From NCBI RefSeq assembly GCF_028554725.1, contig NC_071670.1:59143501-59207500 (forward strand): a stretch of 64,000 bases of DNA. The letters run 5' to 3'. The notes under the pieces are model-generated. The model worked only from the letters and a program-made list of their open reading frames with translations, did no database searches and was not told the DNA's origin. Below are positions 46,701 to 58,867 of this stretch, piece after piece; position 1 is the stretch's first letter, and every line of letters starts with the position of its first letter. This DNA comes from Zeugodacus cucurbitae (lineage: Eukaryota; Arthropoda; Insecta; Diptera; Tephritidae). A program made the position numbers and the translations under genes.

Positions 46701-49535
46701 ACAAAGAACTTATCAACAAAGATGCCATAAGAAAATGAAGATTAAAAAATAACAAATTTTTGAAAAGATATACGATTGTATTTAAACTATGCCCTGAAAG
46801 CAAAACTACCTACATTTAAAGCCGTACCAGTCATGGAAATCCCCTTCAAGTAAAGTATAAACTTAACACAACTCGCTTGAAACAAAATTAAATTTCTGCC
46901 TCAAACAAATTTCATTTCAGCATTTTTGTAATTTTTATTTTTACCACAGCCGCTTGCGACTTTATTTCCTTTCACTTTAATGTAGCTTTAAATTCAGCGC
47001 TATGCCGAGCGCTTTAAGAAACAGCAAGCCATAACTAGCTGGCTACCAAACAAATTGACCTCGTGTTACTATTTCATGAAAAAATGAGGGAAAAACACGT
47101 ACAATAAGTAAACGCATATGCTTTACTAGCTGTTCCTATATATATGTTCCTTTATATAAATATGATAAATATGTATTAATATGTAACTATATATATATAT
47201 AGTTATAGTCGTGGTATGTAATAAGCTTGCAGGCAAACTGTTTGTGCATTCAATGAATATTTCGTACATTAAACTATTTTCGATTTCGTTTTCATTATAA
47301 TTTTCAATTTTTGATGTTTGTTTGTTGTTTTATTATTAATTTTTTTTTTGTTTTTTGTTGCACTTCGGATATTCTCTTCAAATGCTTCGAACCACCACTA
47401 ATTTGCTCGCATTCTTCGTTGTTCCTTTCATTAACACTTCCAATGTGAATTCATTGCAATTTGGTGAAACCAAATACACCCACATACGCGTAGAATGCTC
47501 TAAAAAAACACAAGCGCTAACAACAACAATACAAAAAAAATGTGAATGTGGCGAACGCGAAGGTGGTTCGGGTATTAATTTGTTATTTTTGTACACTCAT
47601 ATTGGCCGTTGGCTGTTGGCTTTTGTACTTATTTGGGCGCACTGATACATTTTCGTACGCGAAGAAACCCACTTTGTTGTTGGTGATATATATATTATTT
47701 ATATTTATATTTATATTTATAAATAAGTTCACTATATGATTACAAGCAGCAGTTTCCAATCACTTTGTCTGCACGAAAAACCCCGAATTCAAAGGGCTTT
47801 AAGATTTTTTATTTTCGTGTTTTTTTTTTTTAATTTTTTGTTTTGCAGAATCTTTGCGAACGTCGCTTACCATTCAAGAGCGCTCGCTGCGCTTCACACT
47901 CAACACGCCCGGATACGTCAGCACGGAATGAAAGTTGAATCGTAACTGGTTGGGCTGGCGAGCGTTCGAGACACAACAGTCACTGCGTGCCACTCCAACA
48001 CCGCCACAACTCACTACCACAACCAACCACCAAAGAAGTGGCTGCGACGCTGGCGTCAGCGCCGACTGCAGCTGCCATGGCTTATAACTCCAGCTCATGC
48101 CGAATATTTGCTACTGTTGCCAATTCCATGACCATTGCTTATTTTGCGTGTGGTTGTTGTTGTTTTTCACTCGGTAGCTTTAAAAGCTCGGCGACTGCGC
48201 TGTTTGCTGCGCGCATTGCTCATTGTTTCTTGTTGTTATTGTTATTGCAGTAATTGTATTTCTTGTTTTTGGTCGCTTACTCATTTTTTGAGTTGCTGGC
48301 CTTTTCTTCTTCTTCTGCCTCTTCAGCTACGGCTTCTGTATCTGTGTCTGCTTAGTTGGCCCTAGTCAGTGTTTAAGCTCCGCTTTAAAGTTTTGCTGCT
48401 GCCGTTGTCCACTCGTTTGTTGACTTTTGGCTTTTACAGCGAGAGCGTTGTGACGTGAGTAGTTTTTGTATTTTTTGCACTGTATTTTACATGTTTCTTT
48501 GTTTGTATTTGTGTCGTCTCTGTTTTCAAGTGGCATAATGTGTCGCAAATTCCCACAATACTATACAATTGGGCTAATAATAACAAGCCTTTGTTATGCG
48601 GCGTTGCCAGTGTTTTAATTGAATTTAATTGCAATAATATTTGGTTGTAAAATATTTACATCAAATGTTTATATGGATATATTTAATTGGGTAAGGATTG
48701 TAGTATATAGATTTAATTAGGGCAAGTTGACTAAGGTTTTGATTAAATTTACTCCTTATAACCATGTCAACGTCTTTCAATCTCTCCCTCTCTTCGATCA
48801 ACTGGGTAGCAAAACGAGTATATCCAAGGCCGATATACTAGGGATAAGGACGACTTTCGAATAATTAGAAATATATCTATAGAGGAGTAATAAACTTCCA
48901 AGCATTACTACTAGTCTAATCACACGATGGTGGATATTGATTCATGACGGAGCTAAATCCCTTCAATATAGAGTCAATATCTGTCTCTCTCATTCGGGTT
49001 GCTGGACATTAGAATGAAATCTGAGGTCGGGCTACTCAGATCCCAGCACGAATCACTAGATAAATTTTGAAGCAAGCAAATGGTTATGCAACTTATATAG
49101 CTATCACATGTGGCTTATCTGAGAGATCAAGATCAGTTTTTTTCATTCTAATAGCAGTTATTACAGATACTGACAAATACATGAACCATTTATGGGCAAT
49201 GGTTAATACGCTTTCTCTGAGCATTTGGCCTTGCAGGCCTTGCAACAATAAAACACTAGGAAAGAGTTCGAGTCCAAAGCGCTTAACGAACAGATGGAGC
49301 ACATTTATCGGCTAGTGATTATTTAACCACTAGAGATCCCAAGTATGCATCAAAATGTTGGCAATAGAGGTTAATTGTAGCTTGAGCAGTACCCTGGTAA
49401 TATGGGTATATTGTATTGTATAGTTTTCAATTACTGATATATCGATTGAAAATAATACACTATTATTATTAAAAAATGCATCTGATACCAAAAGATGCTG
49501 GATGAGTGTAATCCAGGCTCTAAATTAGGTTCAAT
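46701..49535. other. non-coding region, possible 5' UTR exon of furrowed
   Basis: Simple sequence occurs at 47690-47725 (TTATAT units). At 47870 the minus strand has a good donor (GAATG|GTAAGC) after a GC-rich stretch of about 200 bp (47871-48070) that could be a 5' UTR exon. The segment 48960-49320 looks like decayed element sequence but was not assigned. Confidence 0.35.
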
Positions 49536-49539
49536 ATAT

Positions 49540-50205
49540 CATACAGTGAAAAGAGGATCGACACACACCATCTCTTTGTCTATTTTAAAGGTGTTTTCGA
49601 CAGCACGAAAAGGCGTTGCCTCTATGCCGCTATGTCTGATTTTGGTATCCGTGCAAAACTAATACGGCTGTGTAAATTGACATTGAGCAACTTCAAAAGC
49701 TCCGTCAGGATCGGGAAGGATCTCTCCGCGCCGTTCGATATCAAACCAGGTTCAGCAAGGTGACTCACTATCGTGCGACTTCTTTAACCTGATGCTGGAG
49801 AAAATAATACGAGCTGCAGAGCTAAATGGAGAAGAGTACAGCTGCTGGCGTACGCCGATGATATCGATATCATTGTGTTGTTTCCAATTAGTTAACCTTT
49901 TTCCAGACTGGATAAGGATGCGAAGCGAATGGGTCTCGAGGTGAATGAGGAGAAGACGAAATGTCTTCTGTCATCAAACAAACAGTCAGCGCATTCGCGT
50001 CTTGGCTCCCACGTCACTGTTGACAGTCATAACTTTGAAGCTGTAGATAATCTCGTATACCTAGGCACCAGCAGCAACACCAACAATAATGTCAGCCTTG
50101 AAATTCAACGCAGAATCACTCTTGCCAACAGGTGCTACTATGGACTGAGTAGGCAATTGAAAAGAAAAGTCCTCTTTCATCAACTTGAAAATGTTTGCCA
50201 TTAAC
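49540..50205 (+). pseudogene. LINE reverse transcriptase fragment (RTE-like), copy 1
   Basis: The plus strand carries a broken reverse transcriptase in several frames: FKGVFDSTKRRCLYAAMSDF, then KLIRLCKLTL, then FFNLMLEKIIRAAEL and LAYADDIDII, the YADD catalytic motif. KTKCLLSSNKQSAHSRLGS and VDSHNFEAVDNLVYLGTS follow in an open stretch 49929-50204. Frameshifts occur between blocks. The clade is a guess from the YADDIDII style. Confidence 0.7.
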
Positions 50206-52300
50206 TGTGTATTGAAGCAATTCAGTAATGAAATCGCGAAGAACTGGCTTTCATAAGAAGAAGACTTTGCACAGAGTCCGTATTCTATATATTATATTAT
50301 TAATATCAGCCTTCCATTAATTATTTTCTATTATAACATCTCAATAGCAGAAATTGAACGACAAACTATTTGCTGACATCGCCTCAAAATATAACATTAT
50401 ACATTATTTTTAACTAAGAGTCTAAGACTTCTAAGGCTTTTTCGAAGATTTATCATGATTTTCCTATTTTTTTTTTTTTGCATATGGCAACATTTACACC
50501 TCAAGCTTGTGATCATCACATCAGAGTTATGCATTTTGAGTTTATGCATAGAAATAAGTATTCGCCACACATGTCATACAATTATTTAGATACAAATAAT
50601 TACATATACATATATAAATCCATTAATTATAATGTACACGCACCTACAATCATAACCGAGAACTTCGCCAACAATGTGATTTTCCCTCAGTAACCGTTAC
50701 ATCGCATAAATATTTATTATCTACGCAATTACAAACAACCTAATTGCAACAATGGCAATAGCGGTTTTGTAGTATTGCATTATAATAATGACACACACAC
50801 GTACACTGCTTATAGTTATGAATATGAAGACACACACACAGATGCACTTACAACTCACAAGCAAACAAGCCAATGCATGTGGGAACCAAGCAAAGACGCC
50901 GAAAGGGTCAGCAGTTCGAGACACCGCTACAAGAGGGCTTGCAGAAAATTGCCACTTGTAGAACCTGTTTGGCAACCAGCATAACCGTTTGAATGTGCCA
51001 ACAACAACAACAACAACAACAACCACAATGGCTCAGAACAGTTACAACGACAACAAAGAAGCACACACAACTAGGGCTAGGATTGGCAATGCGACGGCAG
51101 TATTAACAAATGCAACAATAACAAAATGTAACAACAACAAAAATAATAAACAAATAGCCAACTAACAAGCAAAAAAAAAAACAAACTGGAGTGACTACTT
51201 CGCCTAAGTTGCATTGCTTGCAAGTGTCTGTGTGTGTTTGTTGTTGTGCGCCTAAGTGAGTAGCACAATTAGCTTTCTGAGACTCCCTTCTTTCTATGTC
51301 AATTACATGCGGTCTGGTCTGGTCTATTGCAAAACGCCACTCACTCACATAAATAACCAGCAAATGGAATTGCCAAAGAGCAACAGCGCAAAATGTGCAA
51401 ACGTCACTGCCAAGTTGACGGCGTCGTTGCCACATATGCGCGCTAAAATGCGGCCACAATGTCAGTCAGCGATGGAAATGAAGATGCGGCGTCTGTCGTA
51501 AATATTGGCAATGGAGCAACAGGAAAATCAGAAATTGGGTCACACGCGTGCCATGGCGCGAATTCAAAGAATCAACACAAATACTCATACATACAAACGA
51601 GTAATCTAAGCCGTGGCACACACAAATGATTTGTGAAGCATTGCTGCCACAATGTGGTGTGTCCACAAATGGCGCTAAATGAGTTATTGCTCTGCTAAAG
51701 GCAATACGCCGCCGAGGCAGGTAACTGACTAACTAACCTAACTCAAGGCTGAAAACAGTATGCTGTTCTTGTATGGCTTAGTTCTGCTTTATTGGCGCTC
51801 ACATGGTGCTGCTGCCGGTTAGGCAGCTGCGATCATTTATAAAACTGAGAAGTTTCAACTCCGGCTTCAACTTCCTCTGTTGTCTCATAACCAGCGGCTA
51901 ATAAGCTAATTAAGGCTTTGAAAGCATTGCAAGCGCTGTATGATTACAGAGCTTTTACAGCGCAACAACAGTATGTTTGAATTGATACTGTAAAATCGCT
52001 GTTAATGTGCTTTTAAAGCTTTTTCGCTTTGGCTGAAAGCTGCAAGTGTAATTTAAGCTGGCAATGCCTGTATTGAAAATGAAAATTACACTGTTTAACA
52101 CAAGCAAAAGACTTATGAGACTGGTAACTGCAATTTGTAATAAATAGAGTAGAATAGTAGTATATAAGAGGGGAGATACTTAATTTTTGGAGATAAATAA
52201 ATAATTACTAATATTTCGGTTAAAAAAATATAAAAAAATTAAAAAAAAAAAATAAAAAATTATTTTTAAAAGAGATTTTTTTCCAAATTTTTTATATTAG
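50206..52300. other. non-coding region with a CAA repeat
   Basis: An ACA/CAA repeat lies at 50999-51022, CA/AC-rich stretches at 50790-50840, and poly-A/T at 52200-52260. No supported gene. Confidence 0.5.
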
Positions 52301-52309
52301 TAACAAATA

Positions 52310-52936
52310 TTGTCATCAAAAAAACAGTCAGCGCATTCGCAACTTGGCTCCCACGTCACTGTTGACAGTCATAACTTCGAAGTTGTAGACAATTTCGTCT
52401 ACCTGGGAACCAGCATCAACAACACCAACAATCTAAGCCTCGAAATCCAGCGCAAAATCACTCTTGCCAACAGGTGCTACTTTGGCAATGGAAAAATGAA
52501 GTCCTCTCTCGACGAACCAAAATCAAACTCTACAAATCGCTTATTATTCCCGTCCTGATTTATGGTGCATCAGATGATACGACACTAGGAGTTTTCGAGA
52601 GGAAAATGTTGAGCGAGATTTATGGTCCTCAGAACATTGGCAACGGCGAATGCCGCAGATGATGGAACGATGAGCTATACGACGTTCATATTGTCTTGTT
52701 CACCGAATAAAAAGACAGCGGCTACGCTGGCTACGTCATGTTGTCCGAATGGACGAAAACACTCCAGCTCTGAAACAGTACCCACCGGCGAAAGCCGAGG
52801 AAGGGGAAGGCCTCCACTCCGTTGGAGGGACCAGGTGGAGAGCGACCTGGTTACACTTGGAATCTCCAACTGGCGCCGAACTGCGAAGGAAAGAGAGGAG
52901 TGGCGCGCTATCATCGATTCGGCTATAACCGGCTAA
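52310..52936 (+). pseudogene. LINE reverse transcriptase C-terminal fragment, copy 2
   Basis: Same family as copy 1. KKQSAHSQLGSHVTVDSHNF and VYLGTSINNTNN come first. After a frameshift come SRRTKIKLYKSLIIPVLIYG and VFERKMLSEIYGP. A third frame gives RGRPPLRWRDQVESDLVTLG and WRRTAKEREEWRAIIDSA up to a stop. The last block is the usual C-terminus of this LINE family. At least two frameshifts kill it. Confidence 0.75.
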
Positions 52937-53143
52937 ACGGTTTCCACGCCAATCACATACATACAACAAATATCGTGGCATCCCTAAAATATGTGATGAC
53001 TTCTCCAGCCATCAGAGGCTTCTTAGTTTTGATCTGCAGATATAGTAAGGGCTTTATATCAATGCTCGCGACTCGAAAGCTCTATTGCTAAACTTAAGAA
53101 ATGGTTTGTAGGTTAAAATATATTTTCGCTCTATAAGTCATTC

Positions 53144-53335
53144 CTAGCTTTCTTCGCCATAAGAAGTCCACTGTTTCGACTGTTTCTTGAACTCCACTGT
53201 ATACCAATAGATCCATACTTCGTCGATAGATTCGAAATGATGCAGGCGCTCTTTCGGCTCACGCTTAAATAGCAACAAAGACTGCTTTGGTTTGCATTTG
53301 TTGTCCAATATATTTTCCTTTGTCCTATCCATTTT
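53144..53335 (-). pseudogene. mariner transposase fragment
   Basis: The minus-strand frame reads LHHFESIDEVWIYWYTVEFK, then KQSKQWTSYGEES. This matches the mariner pattern around the second catalytic Asp (DExWIHxY...KxQSKQW). Only about 60 residues remain, and the first and third catalytic regions are not seen. Confidence 0.65.
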
Positions 53336-53339
53336 CGGG

Positions 53340-54450
53340 GTAACTAAGTTTGGTTAATTAATAACCGACTTGCAGCCCTGTTGAAACTCGTTAAGCCGTT
53401 TTTCGACCATCGCCATTAAAGGAATAAGGCACCATACAGAGTATTCGAATCTGTTCATCGGCTGCTATAAAATCCGCGGACAGCCGTATTTCCATATGAG
53501 GTCAAAATCCAGTTACAAGTCCGATTCAGCTACATTTTTTATGGTAGCTGGTGCTATTGCGATAGTTATGCCATTGGTTCGACCTCATAGATTTCAGAAC
53601 ACTTGGCTGCTATGAACTTCAGAGTACCATTTTCCATACCGAGTACCATTTTTTAAAGATTAAGCACTGAATAACCTAACGTCTCTCCCAGTCGGTCTTT
53701 CGGAGTAATTATTAGATTTTCTTATACGAAAGTATTATGCATCAAAAGAACTTGTACGATGGTAAGAAGATATGAAAAGATACGGAAAAGAGAAAGAAAG
53801 ATAAAAGATAACATAACACAAAGATCTTATCAGATAGCCTATCAAGATTTCAATATCTAATTTAAATTTACGAAACATTTGGAGTTTGGAAGCTAAGGGC
53901 AAGCTCACTATTTCGCTTTTGCTTCTCAGAAAGCAAATTCGAATTTCTTTGTAAAAGGGTTTCAAACTCGACTTCAAACTATTTGTAAAAATGAGTTTAA
54001 GGAGTTTAGAGAATTTAAAAAAATATAACAGAAGAATATTTATCATGTGAGACACCGAACTACGCTTTAAAAAAGGAACCAAAAGCAGGATTCGATTGTT
54101 TTCAGAATATATACAGTACAATTTTTAATAATTTCTGATCTCATTTTGATACATATTCTTCCCATTTTCGGACCATTTACTGCTATTAAAAATCATAACT
54201 TTGTATCAATCAAGTCGGTTTCAAGCCCTAATTAAATTACCTAACCACTTTAAAAAATCATTCCAAGCAACCAAAGACTTTTCCATAACCGAGCTCTCCA
54301 CAAAATTCTGTATGCTATGCCAGTAAATTTTCTATATTTGCCCATTTCACAACACAATTTGGAAATCGGATTTTTATTATTTTTTTATTTGTTATTTCAA
54401 AACTAACTTTGGAATTTCCTTTCGGACACATTCCTTCGCGTGGCCAAATT
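53340..54450. other. non-coding, upstream region of gene A
   Basis: No gene or element assigned. The 128-residue minus frame at 53735-54121 is Phe/Leu/Ile/Ser-rich and looks accidental. Confidence 0.45.
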
Positions 54451-56135
54451 ATGAATAATAAAAATCCAGATCCAAAAGCTTCCGTAAAATATACAAAAAC
54501 AATTCAGGCAATACGATTGGAAATTCAGAAGAAGAAGAATAAAAATGAAATGGCTCACGACATCAACAATGATAAGATTAAAGTATATGCGATTTATCAA
54601 CTAATCCTGCAACTGATGCACAGCATTGAATTGACGCTCTTTGCGGCGGATAAGAGGTCACCGCTGCAAATTGCATTACAAATGCCGCACAATGCCTTCA
54701 TGTGGACTAAGGAAGCGTGGCAGGAACGACGTAATTACGGTGTGTATTGGATGGAATTCCTAATGCAGGCTACAAATCAAACTTGGGTAGAGGAGCGTAA
54801 AATGCAAGTGGGCTTGAGGCAGCTAAACGATCTCGCGCTCTCAATATTATTGTCATACACTGAGCAGGAGCAGAAGCAAGAAGCTTTCAAAGCGTTAAGG
54901 TGTGTATAGAAAAATATACGGAAGCACGTCTTCAATGAGAGCACATCTCTTATAACCTTGGAATATACATATTTATTTGCATTTAAATTTCCAGATCGGT
55001 CATGGAATATGACGAAGTGGAGGAAGTATTAAGCACAGAGCTTATTGCCAATACCAATGAATGGAATCGATCTAAGGAAGAAAAAAGATCTTTCGACGAA
55101 GATGCTAACACTATTAATATACTTGAACAACAATTTCTGCGAATGAATGTAAATGATCTGAGTGAGTACCTTTAGAAGTATGGAAAAAAATTAAAAGAGA
55201 ATTATTTCAACCTATTCTATTTGATAGTAACTGAAAAGATCAAAGAGCGGTACACAACACGTCACAATGAGGTGTTGGAAGAACAAGCAGAACTTGCTGC
55301 GGAACTTCGGAAGAACGCGCTAATAAAACAAATTGACAAATACAAAGAGCGAAGTGAGAACGATGCATTCATAGCCGCTTACAAAAACGATGTTTATTAC
55401 AATACGATAGAGGTGAGTTGTTTCAGACGACTGCGGTTCGAAAATTCTCATCTGGAGACGTTTGAGCTTTGCGCTCTTTCAAAAAGGTGTATACAATACA
55501 GGAGAGTTTGTGGTAGAGCTCTTGGTATTCGACTAATCGACTAACCGAATTAATCGAATAGCGCATTATTCGAATAATAATATTCGGTTTGCACTATTTG
55601 GATAGTCGTCAGTCATCGACTATTCGATTAACCGTTCGTTGTCGACTATTCCAGTGGTATAACTTCTCTCTCTCTCACTCTCTCTCTGTATATACTAGTT
55701 TTCTCTTTTTATCCTAGTTCTTTGATTTAAGCTAGTTGTTTGTTCGTTTCGCCATTTCTTTAATTTCCTCTCAAATCGGCATATCGCTTACTACAACTGC
55801 AACTACTTCGAAGTACTAATATTATGCTCTTGTTTCCACAGTTATTACGCATCAAATTGGAGAATATGGAAATGGAGTTTGTGGCTAAAGATGTTGAAAC
55901 AGAAAATAACCGCCAATTTCTGCAAACTGGCATTGCGAAAATGAAGACAAACCTTATATATATGAAAGAAAAGTTGCAGCTCTATCGCACGGCTGTACAA
56001 CAATTCAGGGAAGGTATTATTACCGATTTTACAGCTTTAAGATTCAGCATAAAATCACTTGCGTTGTCTCATAAGTCAATGGCAGTCTCGAATAAATCGC
56101 TGAATACGAGTAAGATCACTTGGGCAGCCTCATAA
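54451..56135 (+). CDS. gene A: helical protein of 364 residues, tandem paralogue of gene B
   Basis: Four exons by splice sites and phase: 54451-54899, 54995-55161, 55228-55412 and 55842-56135, joined at phases 2, 1 and 0 with GT/AG sites throughout. The ATG at 54451 is the first in frame. The protein has no signal peptide or membrane segment. Residues 1-150 are basic then helical (WTKEAWQERR, LNDLALSILLSYTEQEQ). Residues about 206-330 are Glu/Lys/Arg-rich and probably coiled coil (VLEEQAELAAELRKNALIKQ, KLENMEMEFVAK). The tail is Ser/Lys-rich and ends at a stop created inside a 61-bp duplication. A polyadenylation signal AATAAA lies at 56205. I do not recognise the family. A ciliary or axonemal coiled-coil role (for example dynein regulatory complex 9-like) is only a guess. 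The matching exon layout in gene B supports the model. Confidence 0.7.
55560..55660. repeat. palindromic TCGA/ATTCGA-rich block in gene A intron 3
   Basis: Repeated inverted words such as ATTCGACTAATCGACTAACC, GAATTAATCGAATA and GACTATTCGATTAACCG make a strongly self-complementary stretch, with a TC run just after it (55664-55687). It probably derives from a small DNA element and explains why this intron (429 bp) is longer than its counterpart in gene B (67 bp). Confidence 0.5.
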
Positions 56136-56171
56136 GTCAATAGCAGTCTCGAATTAATCGCTGAACACGAG
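56063..56171 (+). repeat. 61-bp tandem duplication at the end of gene A
   Basis: CTCATAAGTCAATGGCAGTC (from 56068) recurs as CTCATAAGTCAATAGCAGTC (from 56129), and the following AATAAATCGCTGAATACGAG recurs as AATTAATCGCTGAACACGAG. The offset of 61 bp is not a multiple of three, so the second copy is read in another frame and supplies the stop codon. Confidence 0.8.
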
Positions 56172-56539
56172 TTGGAGCCATAAATTTGAAACATCCAGTA
56201 TGCAAATAAAAACAAATTAAAAATTAAAATAAAAAAAATTACAAAATAATTTTCTAAAACGAAAAAAAATATAAAAAACAAAAAAGATAAAGATAATTAA
56301 AAAATTAAAAACGTAAAAACGTAAAATGAAAGTCTATAAAAAAAACTAAAAAATTGCTAAAAATCATATATAAATAATCATATTTTAAGATAACATAAAT
56401 TTTAAGATAAATCAAATGTACAAACTGCCAATATAATTAGCAATAAAATTCAAAATATATTTTTTAAGAAAGAATTTTTTAAACGATATTTTATTCTGGA
56501 AGAGCTTTATAACCTACTAAACACCCTTAGAACTGCTCC

Positions 56540-57010
56540 AATAGCTTTCGGCGCTGATCTGATATTAAGAGAGAGAGCGAAAGAAATAAAGGTTATTATT
56601 TCAAGTTCTCTGAGCAATAGTTTCATTTGTGTCGAAATGCCCAGAACAAACAGCTGTAAGAGCTTTCGACCATCGAAAGCTGTCGAGGCTTTTACAACTA
56701 CAAATGAGAAAATATTTACAATCCAAAAGTGGAACGTATTCGCTCTCTCAATCAATTCTCTCTCATATGGAACAATTTCGAAACTATTTTGAGCAACATC
56801 ACAACAGAGTCTCATTTGCATCGATATGACCACCACAAAAAACTGAAATAGCTTTCGGTCCTAGAAAATAGTTTGAATAATTACAGTCACAAAAGAAAAG
56901 ATTTTTACAATCCAAAAGTAGAAGGTATTAGCTCTCTCACACAATTAAATTTCGTGAGGAACACTTTCTAGACTATATTGAGTAACTTCAGGTTCATTTC
57001 AAACAAAGGT
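56540..57010. repeat. three diverged tandem units between genes A and B
   Basis: Units start at AGCTTTCGG (56543), AGCTTTCGA (56661) and AGCTTTCGG (56850). The second and third share TTTACAATCCAAAAGT, GCTCTCTCA and a GAGCAAC/GAGTAAC stretch, with CTCATTTGCATCGA resembling TTCATTTGTGTCGA in the first. No coding function is evident. Confidence 0.5.
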
Positions 57011-57355
57011 TATATAAGAAGAATTTTTCGATTTCGATTTAAAAAAATACTTATTTTAGTTGAGAATCGAAAATTAAGACAAGAAGAATGAATATCCAAC
57101 TTTAGACTTAAGTGTATTGAACATAAATATATCGCTATTGTACCACAGCCATGTTCACCTTGAAAGAAATTTCTGAGCAAAATTTAGAATTTCACATCAA
57201 ATATGAAACTGAAACCTTTGACATTCAAAATTTAGAAAATTAAAAATTTCGTTTTGAAAAGGTTCGAATTCACGAATTTTTGCGATTTTTATTTTTTTTT
57301 TACATTTTCGTGTGCTTTTGGAGCTCGATTTATTTTTTCTAATTTCGGCTAAATT

Positions 57356-58867
57356 ATGCGCAGAGCGTATTCCTACGAATTTATCGCGGAAAATGAAGCC
57401 ACACAACGACATTCGTTACGATCGCTCAATGACGTACGCAGATTCAGTGTGTCGAGCAGTATAGTCAGCGCCAGAAGTACCAAGTTGGAAGAACATATAC
57501 TATGTTTGCATAACATATTGAAGCTCAAATTACTGGCCGTAGACATGGCGATCAGGAAGCTAATCAATCGCATAATGTTCTTAGAGGATATTGAGCGTAG
57601 CAAATTGGGCAAATTCATACATTTGCAATGTCCGGAGCAGATCTTAAGCTGGCGGTATGAGGATTGGTTGGCGACGGTGTCAAACAGATTGCTGTGGTTC
57701 AAAGTACTCGATCGCCAGATGCCACCCACACAGTTTACAATATGGATGAAGCTGAAGCACTTTACTGCTATGCGCAATTGCCTATACGACTTAGCCGATT
57801 CTTATGTATACCGTAACGGCTATCCAACGCCCAAGGAAATTATGGCGTAAAGTATTTGATTGGAATTAAATTTTATAGATTTAATAGAATTCTTTGTTTG
57901 TTCCTTTGTTTAATATAGGTCTATAGTGAAATTTCACAATTTCGAGAGAGAACTTTCGACACAAGCGCAAACGAATAAGACAGTGAAAGGCAAAGTGCGC
58001 ACTCAACTCCTCGCTATGGATTTTATTAAAAGAACTGTGGGCTCATTAACCAAGAAACCGGAGGATCTCTCCGGTAAATAAAGACATGTATAGATTTTTG
58101 AAAAATTTAATGCATGAAAAACCATTTGTGTGCAGTGCTTTATAATATAGAAAACAGTTATGTGCGACGCTACCACAAAGTGAGAGAGGAACAGGCTGAA
58201 ATGTACATACATAACGCTGAGGAGCGTCTATTGAATGAAATCCGGCGATATAAGAAACGCTATGATAACGAACAGTTTGCATCAACCTGCACAACGGACA
58301 CTTATTTCAATCAGATAGCGGTGAAGTCGAGTTCTGAAGCACCGACAAAAAAATAAATATTTAAATCTCTCTTTCTCTCTCTTCCAGCATCTCCGCGACC
58401 GCATTGCGAAGCTTACACTACGTTATGACACCGAGTACTCGAGATTGGATAGTAATGTTAATTACTTGAGAACAGCTATCGAGAAAATCGAAACAACTCG
58501 CGCATACTTGGTGGAACAGATCGAATGGTTTAAAGAGGATGTGCGTCTATCTACTGTAGGCATAATGCCACCCAAACGCAGGAGCTCAATAAAACCGCTA
58601 ACGAAAAATCTACAATTCCACAAAGAACGTAAACTGACATTGGTACGTGCACAAAGGAGTCTCATGTCGATAAGTTCACAGACGAAAAGGTCTCTGCGTC
58701 CCAGAACCAGACCGAAGAAGCAGCCGTCACTCTTAACAGGTACAACGGATTTAACCGAAAATTTTGATGAAAATTTAGCGGTAAATCAAGAGGAAAATCT
58801 TCGTGAAGGTCTGGAAGAAAACGTAGCAGAAAATCTGGGAGAAAATCTAAAAGAAAATATAGCGTAA
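57356..58867 (+). CDS. gene B: helical protein of 436 residues, tandem paralogue of gene A
   Basis: Four exons: 57356-57846, 57919-58073, 58136-58320 and 58388-58867, with intron phases 2, 1, 0 as in gene A and exon 3 of exactly the same length (185 nt). The ATG at 57356 starts MRRAYSYEF. Exon 3 aligns with gene A without gaps, about 20 of 62 residues identical (shared Y, EEQAE, Y-K-R, D-Y-N-I positions). Exon 1 shares the W..E.W...W spacing and a LxDLA block. There is no signal peptide or membrane span. Coiled-coil propensity lies in exons 3-4 (RRYKKRYDNEQ, RTAIEKIETTRAYLVEQIEW). A basic region (RPRTRPKKQP) is followed by an acidic tail of ENL/EN repeats. The donor at 57847 (GC|GTAAAG) is weak but forced by phase. 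AATAAA lies at 59054. The function is unknown and transcript support is needed. Confidence 0.7.

Noticed and set aside
48960..49320. Possible RNase H-type LINE remnant
   Set aside because: Words such as CATTCGGGTTGCTGGACA faintly suggest the RNase H region, but no motif is secure in any frame.
53735..54121. 128-residue minus-strand frame upstream of gene A
   Set aside because: Phe/Leu/Ser/Ile-rich with no domain; the opposite strand is A-rich, which readily keeps such frames open.
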